64,000 nt of DNA from Mangrovimonas futianensis (GTDB lineage Bacteria; Bacteroidota; Bacteroidia; Flavobacteriales; Flavobacteriaceae): positions 1-64,000 of the forward strand of contig NZ_JAJJNF010000002.1 of the NCBI RefSeq assembly GCF_021245805.1, read 5' to 3'. Below, in pieces: positions 34,281 to 42,820 of the stretch. The position numbers and the translations under genes were made by a program. The notes below the pieces were generated by a model, which saw only the letters and a list, made by a program, of their open reading frames with translations, searched no databases and had not been told where the DNA came from. Position 1 is the stretch's first letter. Every line of letters begins with the position of its first letter.

Positions 34281-35321
34281 CTAAAAAGAATTCCAACCCT
34301 GGGCTTTTAATTCAATGCTCGTTCCTCCCCGAGTGATTAATTGCATCCCAGCTTCCTTTTCTTTGATAAAACCAACAACCGTAAAATTGGGATTTCCTTT
34401 AATTTTAGGATAATCACCTTGATCAATTGTAAACAAAAGCTCATAATCCTCACCTCCATTTAGCGCTATGGTCGTACTATCAATATCAAACTCTTCGCAT
34501 GTTGAAATAACTTGCGGATCTAATGGGATTTTGTTTTCATAAAGCTCACAACCTACATTGCTTTGTTTACATAGGTGCATGGTCTCTGAAGACAAGCCAT
34601 CACTCAAATCAATCATTGAAGTTGGCTTTACATCTAAGGACTTGAATAACTCAATCACATCCTTTCTTGCCTCAGGTTTCAATTGTCTTTCAATGATATA
34701 TGTGTAAGGTTCTAAATCGGGCTGACTTTGAGGATTCACCTTAAACACTTCCTTTTCTCGCTCCAATACCTGAAGTCCCATATAAGCCCCTCCCAAATCT
34801 CCGGTAACAACAATTAAATCATTAGGTTTTGCACCTTTTCTATAAACCACATCTTTCGAATCTACTTCTCCAATAGCAGTAACAGAAAGAATCAATCCTG
34901 TGGTTGAGGAGGTTGTATCGCCTCCAATGACATCTACATTGTATATTTTTGCTGCAGTTTCAATGCCCGCATATAACGCCTCTAATGCCTCTAACGGGAA
35001 TCTATTGGAAACAGCAAGCGATACTGTAATCTGAGTTGCCTTGGCATTCATGGCATAAATATCGCTCAAGTTAACCATAACAGCCTTATATCCCAGATGT
35101 TTCAAAGGCATATAGGCTAGGTCAAAATGAACCCCTTCTACCAACATATCGGTACTTACTACCACTTGTTTCTTATCAAAATCTAGAACAGCAGCATCAT
35201 CTCCAATTCCTGTGATAGACGATTTATTCTTAATTTCAAAATGTTTGGTCAAATGGTCAATTAATCCAAATTCTCCTAATTGCCCCAAATCTGTTTTACT
35301 TTGGTTTTTATCTTCAATCAT
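34281..35321 (-). CDS. thiL: Thiamine-monophosphate kinase
   Basis: A 346-residue ATP-dependent kinase that converts thiamine monophosphate to the diphosphate cofactor in the cytoplasm. Hallmarks include GIGDDAAVL (about residues 41-49), VVSTDMLVEGVHFDL (about 55-69), the GGDTTSS region (about 130), VTGDLGGAYMGL (about 172) and SMIDLSDGLSSE (about 236). Metal- and nucleotide-binding Asp residues are intact. The N-terminal ENGLIDHL-like start is preserved as EFGLIDHLTKHF. It has its own TAATTTTG element 14 nt upstream of the ATG. Its stop nearly touches the stop of the second zinc-knuckle gene. Confidence 0.94.
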   Translation of the reverse strand: MIEDKNQSKTDLGQLGEFGLIDHLTKHFEIKNKSSITGIGDDAAVLDFDKKQVVVSTDMLVEGVHFDLAYMPLKHLGYKAVMVNLSDIYAMNAKATQITVSLAVSNRFPLEALEALYAGIETAAKIYNVDVIGGDTTSSTTGLILSVTAIGEVDSKDVVYRKGAKPNDLIVVTGDLGGAYMGLQVLEREKEVFKVNPQSQPDLEPYTYIIERQLKPEARKDVIELFKSLDVKPTSMIDLSDGLSSETMHLCKQSNVGCELYENKIPLDPQVISTCEEFDIDSTTIALNGGEDYELLFTIDQGDYPKIKGNPNFTVVGFIKEKEAGMQLITRGGTSIELKAQGWNSF

Positions 35322-35335
35322 ACTGCAAAATTAAA

Positions 35336-35343
35336 ACCCTAAG
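35336..35343 (-). promoter_or_regulatory. Promoter -7 element of thiL
   Basis: On the minus strand this reads TAATTTTG, an exact TAnnTTTG match, 14 nt before the thiL ATG. Confidence 0.45.
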
Positions 35344-35475
35344 CTTAATTAATCCACGAAAACATGCAAAATATTGATTTTGACTACCTAATTGGAATAG
35401 AATATGTAAGAACCTATCCTAATTTGAAAAAGCTTTGTATCTTTCCTCCTGATTTAAAAACAAAGCTTTACCCAA

Positions 35476-36762
35476 ATGAAAAGAGCCCATTTAATCGCTA
35501 CTGTGTTATGTGCCACATTCATGTTCATTAGTTGTAACGAAGATGATATTGAACCCCTGAATGATCAAACCCCTATTGACGAAAATCCCATTGAAAATCC
35601 TGAAAACCCTGAAAATCCACCGTCATCTAATAATGACGCACAATTCCCTTGTGAGAATGGATTTGCAGATATTTATCCTTGCAATTCCTATGATTTGATG
35701 GCTCATATTAGCATAGAAATGTTAGCCGGCGCTTTAAATGCCGAGGGAAATGACTCTTGGGGTTGGACAGACCCTATCTCAGGGAAAGAATACGCTCTCG
35801 TATGCTCAACACATGGCACCGCTTTTGTTGATATTTCAAACCCTTCAGAACCTATATTATTAGGTAGGTTGGCAACAGCATCTTCTACAAGCTCATGGAG
35901 AGACGTAAAAGTTTATCACAATTATGCCTTTATTGTAAGTGAAGCAGCAAACCATGGAATGCAAGTGTTTGACTTAACAAAGTTGAGAGATGTTGAAAAT
36001 CCTCCAGTACAATTCACGGAAGATGCTCATTATTCTGGATTTGGTTCAGCTCACAATATTGTAATCAACGAAGAAAGTGGTTATGCCTATATCGTAGGTT
36101 CCAATGCGCCCAATTTATCGGGAGGACCACATTTTATTAATATTCAAAATCCTTTAAATCCAATAGGTGAAGGTGGCTTTTCTGGGGACGGCTATTCACA
36201 TGACGCTCAAGTCGTAACTTATAATGGTCCAGACCAAGACTACCAAAATCATGAAATTTTAATCGGCAGCAATGCAGATAATGTGGTGCTTGTTGATGTA
36301 ACAGATAAATCAAACCCAACCATTATTTCCACCGTAACTTACAACAACATTGGATATACGCATCAAGGATGGTTTACTGACGACATGACCTATTTTGTAC
36401 TTGGAGATGAAGTGGACGAAATGAGCTACGGGAATAACACCAGAACACTCATTTTTGATTTCACAGATTTAGACAATCCAAACCTATACTTCGATTATTT
36501 TGGCCCAACGGCTGCTATAGATCACAACGGGTATGTTAACGGCAATATGTTTTATTTGGCCAATTACAATGCTGGGGTGAGATTTGTTGACATTTCTGGA
36601 ATAGGCTCACAATCCATGACGGAAGTAGGATTTTTTGATACCTACCCAGAAAACGATAATACAGGTTTTCATGGAGCGTGGAATGTTTACCCCTTTTTCA
36701 ATAGTGGTAACATCATTATAAGCGATATTGATCGTGGTCTTTTCATTGTAAAACATCAATAA
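35476..36762 (+). CDS. Choice-of-anchor B family lipoprotein
   Basis: A 428-residue predicted surface or outer-membrane lipoprotein (MKRAHLIATVLCATFMFISC, lipobox at Cys20). The N-terminus after the anchor is rich in Pro, Glu and Asn. The body has LVIVD-like beta-propeller repeats (TAFVDISNPSEPILLGRL, YIVGSNAPNLSGGPHFINIQNPLNPIGEGG in overlapping parts, VVLVDVTDKSNPTIISTV), the hallmark of choice-of-anchor B proteins. It is the first gene of a four-gene lipoprotein operon: the next gene starts 7 bp downstream, the third overlaps by 4 bp, and the fourth begins 10 bp later. A near-consensus element (TATCTTTC, about 35438) lies upstream. Function unknown; the operon partner pair MbnP/MbnH suggests metal or redox handling. 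Confidence 0.82.
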   Translation: MKRAHLIATVLCATFMFISCNEDDIEPLNDQTPIDENPIENPENPENPPSSNNDAQFPCENGFADIYPCNSYDLMAHISIEMLAGALNAEGNDSWGWTDPISGKEYALVCSTHGTAFVDISNPSEPILLGRLATASSTSSWRDVKVYHNYAFIVSEAANHGMQVFDLTKLRDVENPPVQFTEDAHYSGFGSAHNIVINEESGYAYIVGSNAPNLSGGPHFINIQNPLNPIGEGGFSGDGYSHDAQVVTYNGPDQDYQNHEILIGSNADNVVLVDVTDKSNPTIISTVTYNNIGYTHQGWFTDDMTYFVLGDEVDEMSYGNNTRTLIFDFTDLDNPNLYFDYFGPTAAIDHNGYVNGNMFYLANYNAGVRFVDISGIGSQSMTEVGFFDTYPENDNTGFHGAWNVYPFFNSGNIIISDIDRGLFIVKHQ

Positions 36763-36769
36763 GCAAAAA

Positions 36770-38101
36770 ATGAAGCAAATTGGTCTACCAATACTTCTTA
36801 TACTTCTTAGTTTTATTTTCCTTGGGTGTTCCGAAGAAAATTCAGCTTCGATAGACCCAGTGCTAGAAGAGACTTTGGAGATTACAACCTTGGGGGGCTC
36901 AAAAAATGAAAGTGGACAATCCATTATTCCTACATTGGATGGTGGTTATGCTATTCTAGGACATACCCAAAGTGCAGATGGAGACATTCAAGACAAGAAT
37001 GAAGAAGGTTTTGATTTTTGGGTGTTGAAATTTAATGCCCTTGACCTGTTGGAATGGTCCAAAACTTATGGCGGAAGTGGCGATGACCGTGGTAATGGAA
37101 TCATTCAAACGGCAGATGGTGGTTACGTCATTATTGGTCATTCATCAAGTAGTGATTTAGATGTTTCCGAAAATGCAGGATTGCAAGACTATTGGCTGGT
37201 TAAATTAGATTCTCAGGGCAGTATCCTTTGGGAGCATTCTTTTGGCTACTCTGGTACAGACACAGGTCTTTCGGTTATTGAAACTACAGATGGTGGTCTT
37301 TTTATTTCTGGAATCTTGGATGTAACAGCATCGGGAGGCGCTGGAAACACAAATAAAGTACAGCATGCTGGAGGTGATTATTGGGGCTTGAAACTAAATT
37401 CTCTTGGAGATATAGAATGGAGCAAATATTATGGAGGCTCTTTTACAGACACTCCCTATGACGTGGTTGAAACAGATGATAATGCCTTTATTTTGGTTGG
37501 CTCATCAGACAGTAATGATGTAGATATTTCAAGCAATAAGGGGACCTATGATTTTTGGGTCATTAAAATTTCAAAAACCAATGGCGACATTATTTGGGAA
37601 AAATCACTTGGCGGATCTGAAATTGATGAAGCTCGAAGCATCACCAAAACTACTGATGGTGCCTATTTGATTGTGGGCGATACGAGAAGTCAAGATGAAG
37701 ATGTTTCATCAAATCATGGCGCAGCCGATCTTTGGCTTGTTAAAATAAGCTCCGAAGGCAATATAATGTGGGAAAAATCGTTTGGAGGTACAGGGTTTGA
37801 TGCAGGAAGATCTGTTTTTAAAACTACCTCTAACACCTATATTATTTCAGGTAGTTCAAGGAGCATTAATGGTGATTTAAGCACCAACAATGGACAAAAT
37901 GACGCTTGGTTAATGGAAATAGATCCAGAAGGTCTTGTTTTAAAGTCCTGGTCCATTGGCGGTTCACAAATTGATTACTTTTATGATGCCGTAAAACTAA
38001 ATGATGGCAGAATTATTGCTGTTGGTGAATCAAGTAGTTCAGATTATGACATACCCGAAAACAAAGGATTTACAGATTTGTTAATTTTAAAAACCAAATG
38101 A
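36770..38101 (+). CDS. Seven-repeat beta-propeller lipoprotein
   Basis: A 443-residue predicted lipoprotein (MKQIGLPILLILLSFIFLGC, lipobox at Cys20). From about residue 38 it holds seven repeats of about 58 residues. Each has a GGSxxDxGxSI start, a TxDGGYxIxG strand, a variable SSDxDVSxNxG stretch, and an end such as DFWVIKISKTNGDIIWEKSLG. Seven blades fit a complete beta-propeller. It lies in an operon 7 bp after the choice-of-anchor B gene. Its stop overlaps the start of the MbnP-like gene by 4 bp (ATGA), which implies translational coupling. No catalytic motif or sorting domain was found. Confidence 0.8.
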   Translation: MKQIGLPILLILLSFIFLGCSEENSASIDPVLEETLEITTLGGSKNESGQSIIPTLDGGYAILGHTQSADGDIQDKNEEGFDFWVLKFNALDLLEWSKTYGGSGDDRGNGIIQTADGGYVIIGHSSSSDLDVSENAGLQDYWLVKLDSQGSILWEHSFGYSGTDTGLSVIETTDGGLFISGILDVTASGGAGNTNKVQHAGGDYWGLKLNSLGDIEWSKYYGGSFTDTPYDVVETDDNAFILVGSSDSNDVDISSNKGTYDFWVIKISKTNGDIIWEKSLGGSEIDEARSITKTTDGAYLIVGDTRSQDEDVSSNHGAADLWLVKISSEGNIMWEKSFGGTGFDAGRSVFKTTSNTYIISGSSRSINGDLSTNNGQNDAWLMEIDPEGLVLKSWSIGGSQIDYFYDAVKLNDGRIIAVGESSSSDYDIPENKGFTDLLILKTK

Positions 38102-38862
38102 AAAGATTATTAAGCTTTTGCCTGTGCCTTCTATTAATTTCTTGCTTTGAAGACAAGGATGATAACCTTGATCTATCAAATCTGGCAACTCCTACATTTA
38201 GGTTTACTCAAAATTGGGATGGAACCGATGTAAGCATTGATGATTTAATAACCACCCAATTCACTAATGCTCATGGCGAAACCTTAAATATTTCTAATCT
38301 TAGATATTTGATTTCGAAAATAGTTTTTGAAAATGCTGACGGTGATATTTTCATCTTGAACGGTTACCAATTAGTAGATCTTTCAGACCCCAGTACGTCG
38401 CTTTTTAGTCCCGAGGGCTCTTTACCAGAAGGCCTCTATACTCTTAAATTTGTTTATGGATTCAACGAGATGGACAATATTGACGGCGCTTATCCGGAAT
38501 TGAATTCAGTATCATGGAATTGGCCTCAAATGCTAGGTGGTGGCTATCATTTTTTACAAATGGATGGTATGTTTAACGTAGACACCACTATTGCGAGCCC
38601 TTACAATTATCACCATGGGACGGCTAAACTAAATGATACAGAGTTTGAGCAAAACTTTGTCAATTTTGAGTTTACAAACAGCATTTTCATTTCCCATAAT
38701 ACAGAAATCGAAATTCAATTCAATTTGGCCGAACTTTTCAAAAACCCTAACCTTTGGGACCTAAATCAATATAGTAGTTCCCTCATGCCAAATTATGATG
38801 CCCAAAAAATGATGCAACAAAATGCAGCCACTGCATTTAGTATAGGACAGGTAACCAATTAA
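38098..38862 (+). CDS. MbnP-like (copper-binding) lipoprotein
   Basis: A 254-residue lipoprotein (MKRLLSFCLCLLLISC, lipobox at Cys16) that fits the MbnP family: a beta-rich fold with TQFTNAHGETLNISNLRYLISKI early, then LVDLSDPS, and SVSWNWPQMLGGGYHFLQMDG. Trp140 and Trp142 stand in the conserved W-x-W-containing region, followed by H151-like and YHHG histidines. In methanotrophs MbnP binds copper after a partner diheme enzyme (MbnH) turns a conserved Trp into kynurenine. Here the next gene, 10 bp downstream, encodes just such a diheme c-type protein. Substrate Trp and copper binding are inferred from family knowledge. The ATG overlaps the preceding stop by 4 bp. Confidence 0.78.
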   Translation: MKRLLSFCLCLLLISCFEDKDDNLDLSNLATPTFRFTQNWDGTDVSIDDLITTQFTNAHGETLNISNLRYLISKIVFENADGDIFILNGYQLVDLSDPSTSLFSPEGSLPEGLYTLKFVYGFNEMDNIDGAYPELNSVSWNWPQMLGGGYHFLQMDGMFNVDTTIASPYNYHHGTAKLNDTEFEQNFVNFEFTNSIFISHNTEIEIQFNLAELFKNPNLWDLNQYSSSLMPNYDAQKMMQQNAATAFSIGQVTN

Positions 38863-38872
38863 ATAGGTTGAC

Positions 38873-39946
38873 TTGAAAACTTTTTACAAGCTATTATTGT
38901 TAGGTTTTATCATTTTAGGATGCTCCAATGATTCTTCAGAGGAATATGTTGACATCCCTGCCGGCCCAACACCATCACCCTTGAACATCCCTCAAGTTTT
39001 TGAAAATCAATTAATTGATCCTATAATCCCTGCAGACAATCCACAAACGGAAGAAGGTATTGCCTTGGGAAAAAAATTGTTCTTTGACCCAATTCTATCC
39101 CTAGATTTTTCACAAGCTTGCGCAAGCTGCCATATGCCACAAAACAGTTTTACAGATAGCAATACCTTCAGCACGGGAGTCAACGGCGATTTAGGAATCA
39201 GAAATTCCATGCCGTTATTTAATTTGGCTTGGAATTTTGATGAACATTTTTTTTGGGATGGGCGCTCCTTCGGTTTGGAACATCAAGCCTCCCTACCAGT
39301 TGAAGACCCTACTGAAATGGCAAATACATGGGAAACAGTTGTAGACAGATTAATTAACCACTCTGAGTACCCAGAGTTATTTCAAGCAGCTTTTGGAAAC
39401 GCACCCATCTCGCGTAACTTGGCAACCAAAGCCTTAGCCCAATTTGAAAGAACACTTATTTCTGCCAACTCAAAATTTGACAATTACTTTCTAGGCACAG
39501 CCAGCTTGACGCCACAAGAACAAAATGGTTTAGCTGTTTTTATGGATGAAGACCGAGGCGACTGCTTTCATTGCCACGGAAATCCAAACAATCCATTATG
39601 GACTGATAACGCTTTTCACAATAACGCATTAGACAGTACATTCTCAGATAATGGCTTGGGGGACATCACAGGAGATCCTGCCGATAATGGCAAATTCAAA
39701 ACACCCTCACTCAGAAATTTAGCCTACACGGCGCCCTATATGCACGATGGCAGGTTTGCAACCTTAGATGAAGTAATCAATCACTATAGTGAAGGTCTTC
39801 AAAACTCACCTACTGTAGATCCACTTATGAAAACAGTAAACCAAGGCGGAGTGCAATTAACCGAACAAGACAAAGCGGACCTCAAAGCTTTTTTACTATC
39901 ATTATCAGACCCATCCTTCCTTAACAACCCAGATTTCATTCCTTAA
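38873..39946 (+). CDS. Diheme cytochrome c peroxidase-like protein (MbnH/MauG superfamily)
   Basis: A 357-residue predicted lipoprotein: KTFYKLLLLGFIILGC gives a lipobox. The start must be TTG at 38873, because the frame upstream meets a TAG at 38864 with no ATG or GTG between. Two haem c motifs are CASCH (in ACASCHMPQNSF, about residues 82-86) and CFHCH (in DCFHCHGNP, about 231-235). The motif GKKLFFDPILSLDFSQACASC is typical of bacterial diheme peroxidases and MauG. It lies 10 bp after an MbnP-like gene, which favours an MbnH-type protein-modifying role (tryptophan oxidation using peroxide) over simple peroxide detoxification, though the latter remains possible. It is the last gene of the operon; no clear terminator is seen. 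Confidence 0.85.
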   Translation: MKTFYKLLLLGFIILGCSNDSSEEYVDIPAGPTPSPLNIPQVFENQLIDPIIPADNPQTEEGIALGKKLFFDPILSLDFSQACASCHMPQNSFTDSNTFSTGVNGDLGIRNSMPLFNLAWNFDEHFFWDGRSFGLEHQASLPVEDPTEMANTWETVVDRLINHSEYPELFQAAFGNAPISRNLATKALAQFERTLISANSKFDNYFLGTASLTPQEQNGLAVFMDEDRGDCFHCHGNPNNPLWTDNAFHNNALDSTFSDNGLGDITGDPADNGKFKTPSLRNLAYTAPYMHDGRFATLDEVINHYSEGLQNSPTVDPLMKTVNQGGVQLTEQDKADLKAFLLSLSDPSFLNNPDFIP

Positions 39947-40010
39947 ATTTCAAATCAATTCTTTCATTTTTTTGTAACTTGTTAATCTTAGAAACTGTAT
40001 TAACATTGGT

Positions 40011-40514
40011 ATGAAACATTGGGTATTACTGTTTTGTTTTCTTTGTGCTAACCCAGCATTTAAAGCATTTAGTCAAACAAAAAAAGAATTGAAACAACAA
40101 GCAAAAGAGCTTGCCTATGAGCAAACCAAAAAATTGGTGAAATCGGGTGAGTTTCAGTTTACAGGACAATGGTTAAATACTAGAAATGGCCGAAGGGTTG
40201 ACCTTACTACAAACTATAATGAGTTAATAGTTAAACAAGATACCGTTACCGCTAGATTGCCCTACTTTGGAATTGTAAGAATGGTAGGGTCTACTAATGA
40301 AGGCATTCGTTTTGAGTCAACAGACACTTCTTTTGAAACAGAATTTAACGACAAAAAGCAAAGGATCATCATCAAGTTTAAGGCCCATGAAAAATCTGAA
40401 AATTATCAGATTAATTTAACCATAAGTGGTAAAGGATCTGCCTCTATGTACGTGAGCAGTTCCCATCGCGATCCCATCACTTACAACGGTAGTATTTCAG
40501 AAATAAGGGAATGA
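40011..40514 (+). CDS. DUF4251 family secreted protein
   Basis: A 167-residue protein with an N-terminal signal peptide (MKHWVLLFCFLCANPAFKAFSQ). The helical start KKELKQQAKELAYEQTKKLVKSGEF is followed by a beta-rich domain of the DUF4251 type: NTRNGRRVDLTTNYNELIV, ARLPYFGIVRMVG, and a final ISGKGSASMYVSSSHRDPITYNG. The family is common in Bacteroidota; location is probably periplasmic, and function is unknown. It stands 64 bp after the diheme peroxidase gene and 114 bp before sufA. It is not obviously part of either operon. Confidence 0.82.
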   Translation: MKHWVLLFCFLCANPAFKAFSQTKKELKQQAKELAYEQTKKLVKSGEFQFTGQWLNTRNGRRVDLTTNYNELIVKQDTVTARLPYFGIVRMVGSTNEGIRFESTDTSFETEFNDKKQRIIIKFKAHEKSENYQINLTISGKGSASMYVSSSHRDPITYNGSISEIRE

Positions 40515-40591
40515 ATCCCACTATAATGATTGCCTATTAACCTATTTGCTAATATAATGTTAGGTTATGAGGTAAAACCCTACTTATATTG

Positions 40592-40599
40592 TATATTTG
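40592..40599 (+). promoter_or_regulatory. Promoter -7 element of the suf operon
   Basis: TATATTTG, an exact TAnnTTTG match, lies 29 nt before the sufA ATG at 40629. No operator for an iron-sulfur sensor was recognised. Confidence 0.5.
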
Positions 40600-40628
40600 C
40601 ATCCAATTTGGAAATTTTCTAAATAACT

Positions 40629-40958
40629 ATGATAAAAGTATCTGATACAGCTAGAAAAAAAGTCGTTGAATTAATGACTGAAGATGGATTTGACTCTTCG
40701 GCAGATTTTGTGCGCGTAGGAGTTAAAAGTGGTGGTTGTTCTGGGTTATCATATGATTTAAAATTTGATAAAGAACAACTGGAGGACGATAAGGTCTTTG
40801 AAGATAATGGTGTGAGAATCATTGTTGACAAGAAGAGTTTTTTGTACCTTATAGGAACAACCTTAGATTACTCTGGAGGCCTAAACGGAAGCGGATTTGT
40901 GTTCAACAATCCTAATGCCAACAGAACCTGCGGTTGTGGTGAATCTTTTTCACTATAG
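40629..40958 (+). CDS. sufA: A-type iron-sulfur carrier (SufA/HesB family)
   Basis: A 109-residue A-type carrier that receives or transfers Fe-S clusters. The three conserved Cys are in SGGCSGLSYD (about residue 37) and the C-terminal CGCGESF (CxC, about 103-105). Length is normal. It heads the suf operon, with sufB 18 bp downstream, and has its own TATATTTG promoter element. Which A-type subgroup it belongs to (SufA, IscA or ErpA) cannot be settled from sequence; the name follows gene context. Confidence 0.9.
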   Translation: MIKVSDTARKKVVELMTEDGFDSSADFVRVGVKSGGCSGLSYDLKFDKEQLEDDKVFEDNGVRIIVDKKSFLYLIGTTLDYSGGLNGSGFVFNNPNANRTCGCGESFSL

Positions 40959-40976
40959 TTTTTGAAGCGAGACATT

Positions 40977-42425
40977 ATGGCTAAATATACTGAAGACGAC
41001 TTAAGAGAAGAATTAAAAACCAAGGAATACGAGTATGGATTTTATACCGATATAGAATCTGACACGCTTCCTATAGGTTTAAACGAGGAGATAGTTCGTG
41101 CCATTTCAAAAAAGAAGAACGAACCTGAATGGATGACGGAATGGCGATTGGAATCCTACCGCGCTTGGACTCAAATGGAGGAACCTGAATGGGCCAATGT
41201 AACCTATAAAAAACCAGATTTTCAAGCCATCTCCTATTATTCAGCTCCCAATAAAAAGCCTAAATATGAAAGTTTGGATGAAGTAGATCCTGAATTATTG
41301 GAAACCTTCAACAAACTTGGTATTTCTTTAGATGAACAAAAAAAACTGACAGGTGTAGCAGTAGATGTGGTTATGGATTCAGTTTCTGTCGCGACTACTT
41401 TCAAGAAAACGCTTGCTGAAAAAGGCATCATATTCTGTTCCATTTCAGAGGCCATTCAAGAGCATCCAGAATTGGTTAAAAAATACATTGGAACTGTTGT
41501 ACCTCAAAAGGACAATTTTTATGCTGCCTTGAACAGTGCCGTATTTAGTGATGGTAGTTTTTGCTACATTCCTAAAGGAGTAAGATGTCCAATGGAACTT
41601 TCTACCTATTTCCGAATCAATCAAGCAGGAACAGGACAGTTTGAAAGAACCTTGGTAATTGCAGACGAAGGAAGTTATGTAAGTTACCTTGAGGGTTGTA
41701 CTGCACCTATGAGAGACGAAAATCAATTGCATGCTGCTGTTGTAGAATTGATTGCCTTGGATGATGCGGAGATTAAGTATTCAACGGTTCAAAACTGGTA
41801 CCCAGGAAATAGCGAAGGAAAAGGTGGTGTTTTTAACTTTGTGACCAAAAGAGGATTATGCGAGAAAAATGCAAAAATCTCCTGGACTCAAGTAGAAACA
41901 GGTAGTGCCGTAACATGGAAATACCCTAGTTGTGTGTTGAAAGGTGATAATTCGGTAGGTGAATTTTACTCCATTGCCGTGACCAACAACTTTCAACAAG
42001 CTGATACTGGAACCAAAATGGTTCACCTTGGGAAAAACACCAAATCTACGATTATATCAAAAGGTATTTCGGCTGGAAAATCCCAGAACAGTTACCGCGG
42101 TTTGGTACAAATTAATTCCAGAGCGGAAAATGCACGAAACTTTTCACAATGTGATAGTTTATTAATGGGTAATGAATGTGGTGCACATACGTTTCCATAC
42201 ATCGAAGCAAAAAACAAAACCGCTCAAGTAGAACACGAAGCTACCACAAGTAAAATTGGAGAAGACCAAATTTTTTATTGCAACCAGAGAGGTATTGACA
42301 CAGAAAAGGCCATTGCCTTAATTGTGAATGGATTTAGTAAGGAAGTATTAAACAAACTCCCTATGGAATTTGCCGTAGAAGCTCAAAAATTACTTGAAAT
42401 CAGCCTTGAAGGCTCGGTAGGATAA
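40977..42425 (+). CDS. sufB: Fe-S cluster assembly protein SufB
   Basis: About 482 residues from ATG 40977 (MAKYTEDDLREEL); a TTG 15 bp upstream is not needed. This is the scaffold subunit of the SufBCD complex. It assembles clusters with SufC ATPase and sulfur delivered by SufS-SufE. The core beta-helix is visible, with QFERTLVIADEGSYVSYLEGCTAPM, LHAAVVELIALDDAEIKYSTVQNWYPG and SAVTWKYPSCVLKGD in overlapping parts. The C-terminal SQCDSLLMG and HTFPYIEAKN segments and the conserved Cys in the YLEGC region (about residue 240) are present. The next gene, a small lipoprotein, lies 17 bp downstream and separates sufB from sufC. Confidence 0.96.
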   Translation: MAKYTEDDLREELKTKEYEYGFYTDIESDTLPIGLNEEIVRAISKKKNEPEWMTEWRLESYRAWTQMEEPEWANVTYKKPDFQAISYYSAPNKKPKYESLDEVDPELLETFNKLGISLDEQKKLTGVAVDVVMDSVSVATTFKKTLAEKGIIFCSISEAIQEHPELVKKYIGTVVPQKDNFYAALNSAVFSDGSFCYIPKGVRCPMELSTYFRINQAGTGQFERTLVIADEGSYVSYLEGCTAPMRDENQLHAAVVELIALDDAEIKYSTVQNWYPGNSEGKGGVFNFVTKRGLCEKNAKISWTQVETGSAVTWKYPSCVLKGDNSVGEFYSIAVTNNFQQADTGTKMVHLGKNTKSTIISKGISAGKSQNSYRGLVQINSRAENARNFSQCDSLLMGNECGAHTFPYIEAKNKTAQVEHEATTSKIGEDQIFYCNQRGIDTEKAIALIVNGFSKEVLNKLPMEFAVEAQKLLEISLEGSVG

Positions 42426-42442
42426 TCATAAATAAAAATCAT

Positions 42443-42814
42443 ATGAAAAAACTTTTGTTTTTATTGATGCTCACTGCAATTTCTGCTTGTAAAAATGACA
42501 CGAATCAAGCAAGCGATTCAGCAGACTTAAAGGAATTGAAAGGAGAGTTTGTTTATTTGGCAGATGCCGCTGTATTACAAACGTCTCAAGAAATTTATGG
42601 AGTTATCATCAACGAAAAAATGCATGAGTTGGATGATATGGTTAAACCCTACAAAAAAGAAGATACAGACATGGTTCCCGTTTCTATTAAAGGAAAAATC
42701 ATTCCGAAACCAGAGGGAGAAGAAGGTTGGGATTACCGTGTAGAAATTGTAGAAATATTAGGTGTAAGTAAGCCCACTGAAAGCACAAACAATGTCATAA
42801 AATTAGGAGAATAA
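42443..42814 (+). CDS. NlpE-like OB-fold lipoprotein inside the suf operon
   Basis: A 123-residue lipoprotein (MKKLLFLLMLTAISAC, lipobox at Cys16). The mature part has the pattern of the C-terminal OB-fold domain of NlpE/copper-homeostasis lipoproteins: LKGEFVYLADAAVLQTSQEIYGVII, a middle helix (KMHELDDMVKPYKK), and PVSIKGKIIPKPEGEEGWDYRVEIVEI. It lies 17 bp after sufB and 6 bp before sufC on the same strand, so it must be on the suf transcript. It is odd because the SUF complex is cytoplasmic and this product would be exported. NlpE has no CxxC here beyond the acceptor Cys, so a copper-binding role is not supported. Function unknown. Confidence 0.7.
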   Translation: MKKLLFLLMLTAISACKNDTNQASDSADLKELKGEFVYLADAAVLQTSQEIYGVIINEKMHELDDMVKPYKKEDTDMVPVSIKGKIIPKPEGEEGWDYRVEIVEILGVSKPTESTNNVIKLGE

Positions 42815-42820
42815 AAGCGT

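Noticed and set aside
35430..35447. TATCTTTC promoter-like element before the choice-of-anchor B gene
   Set aside because: It has one mismatch to TAnnTTTG and no -33 element; it is mentioned with the gene but not called.
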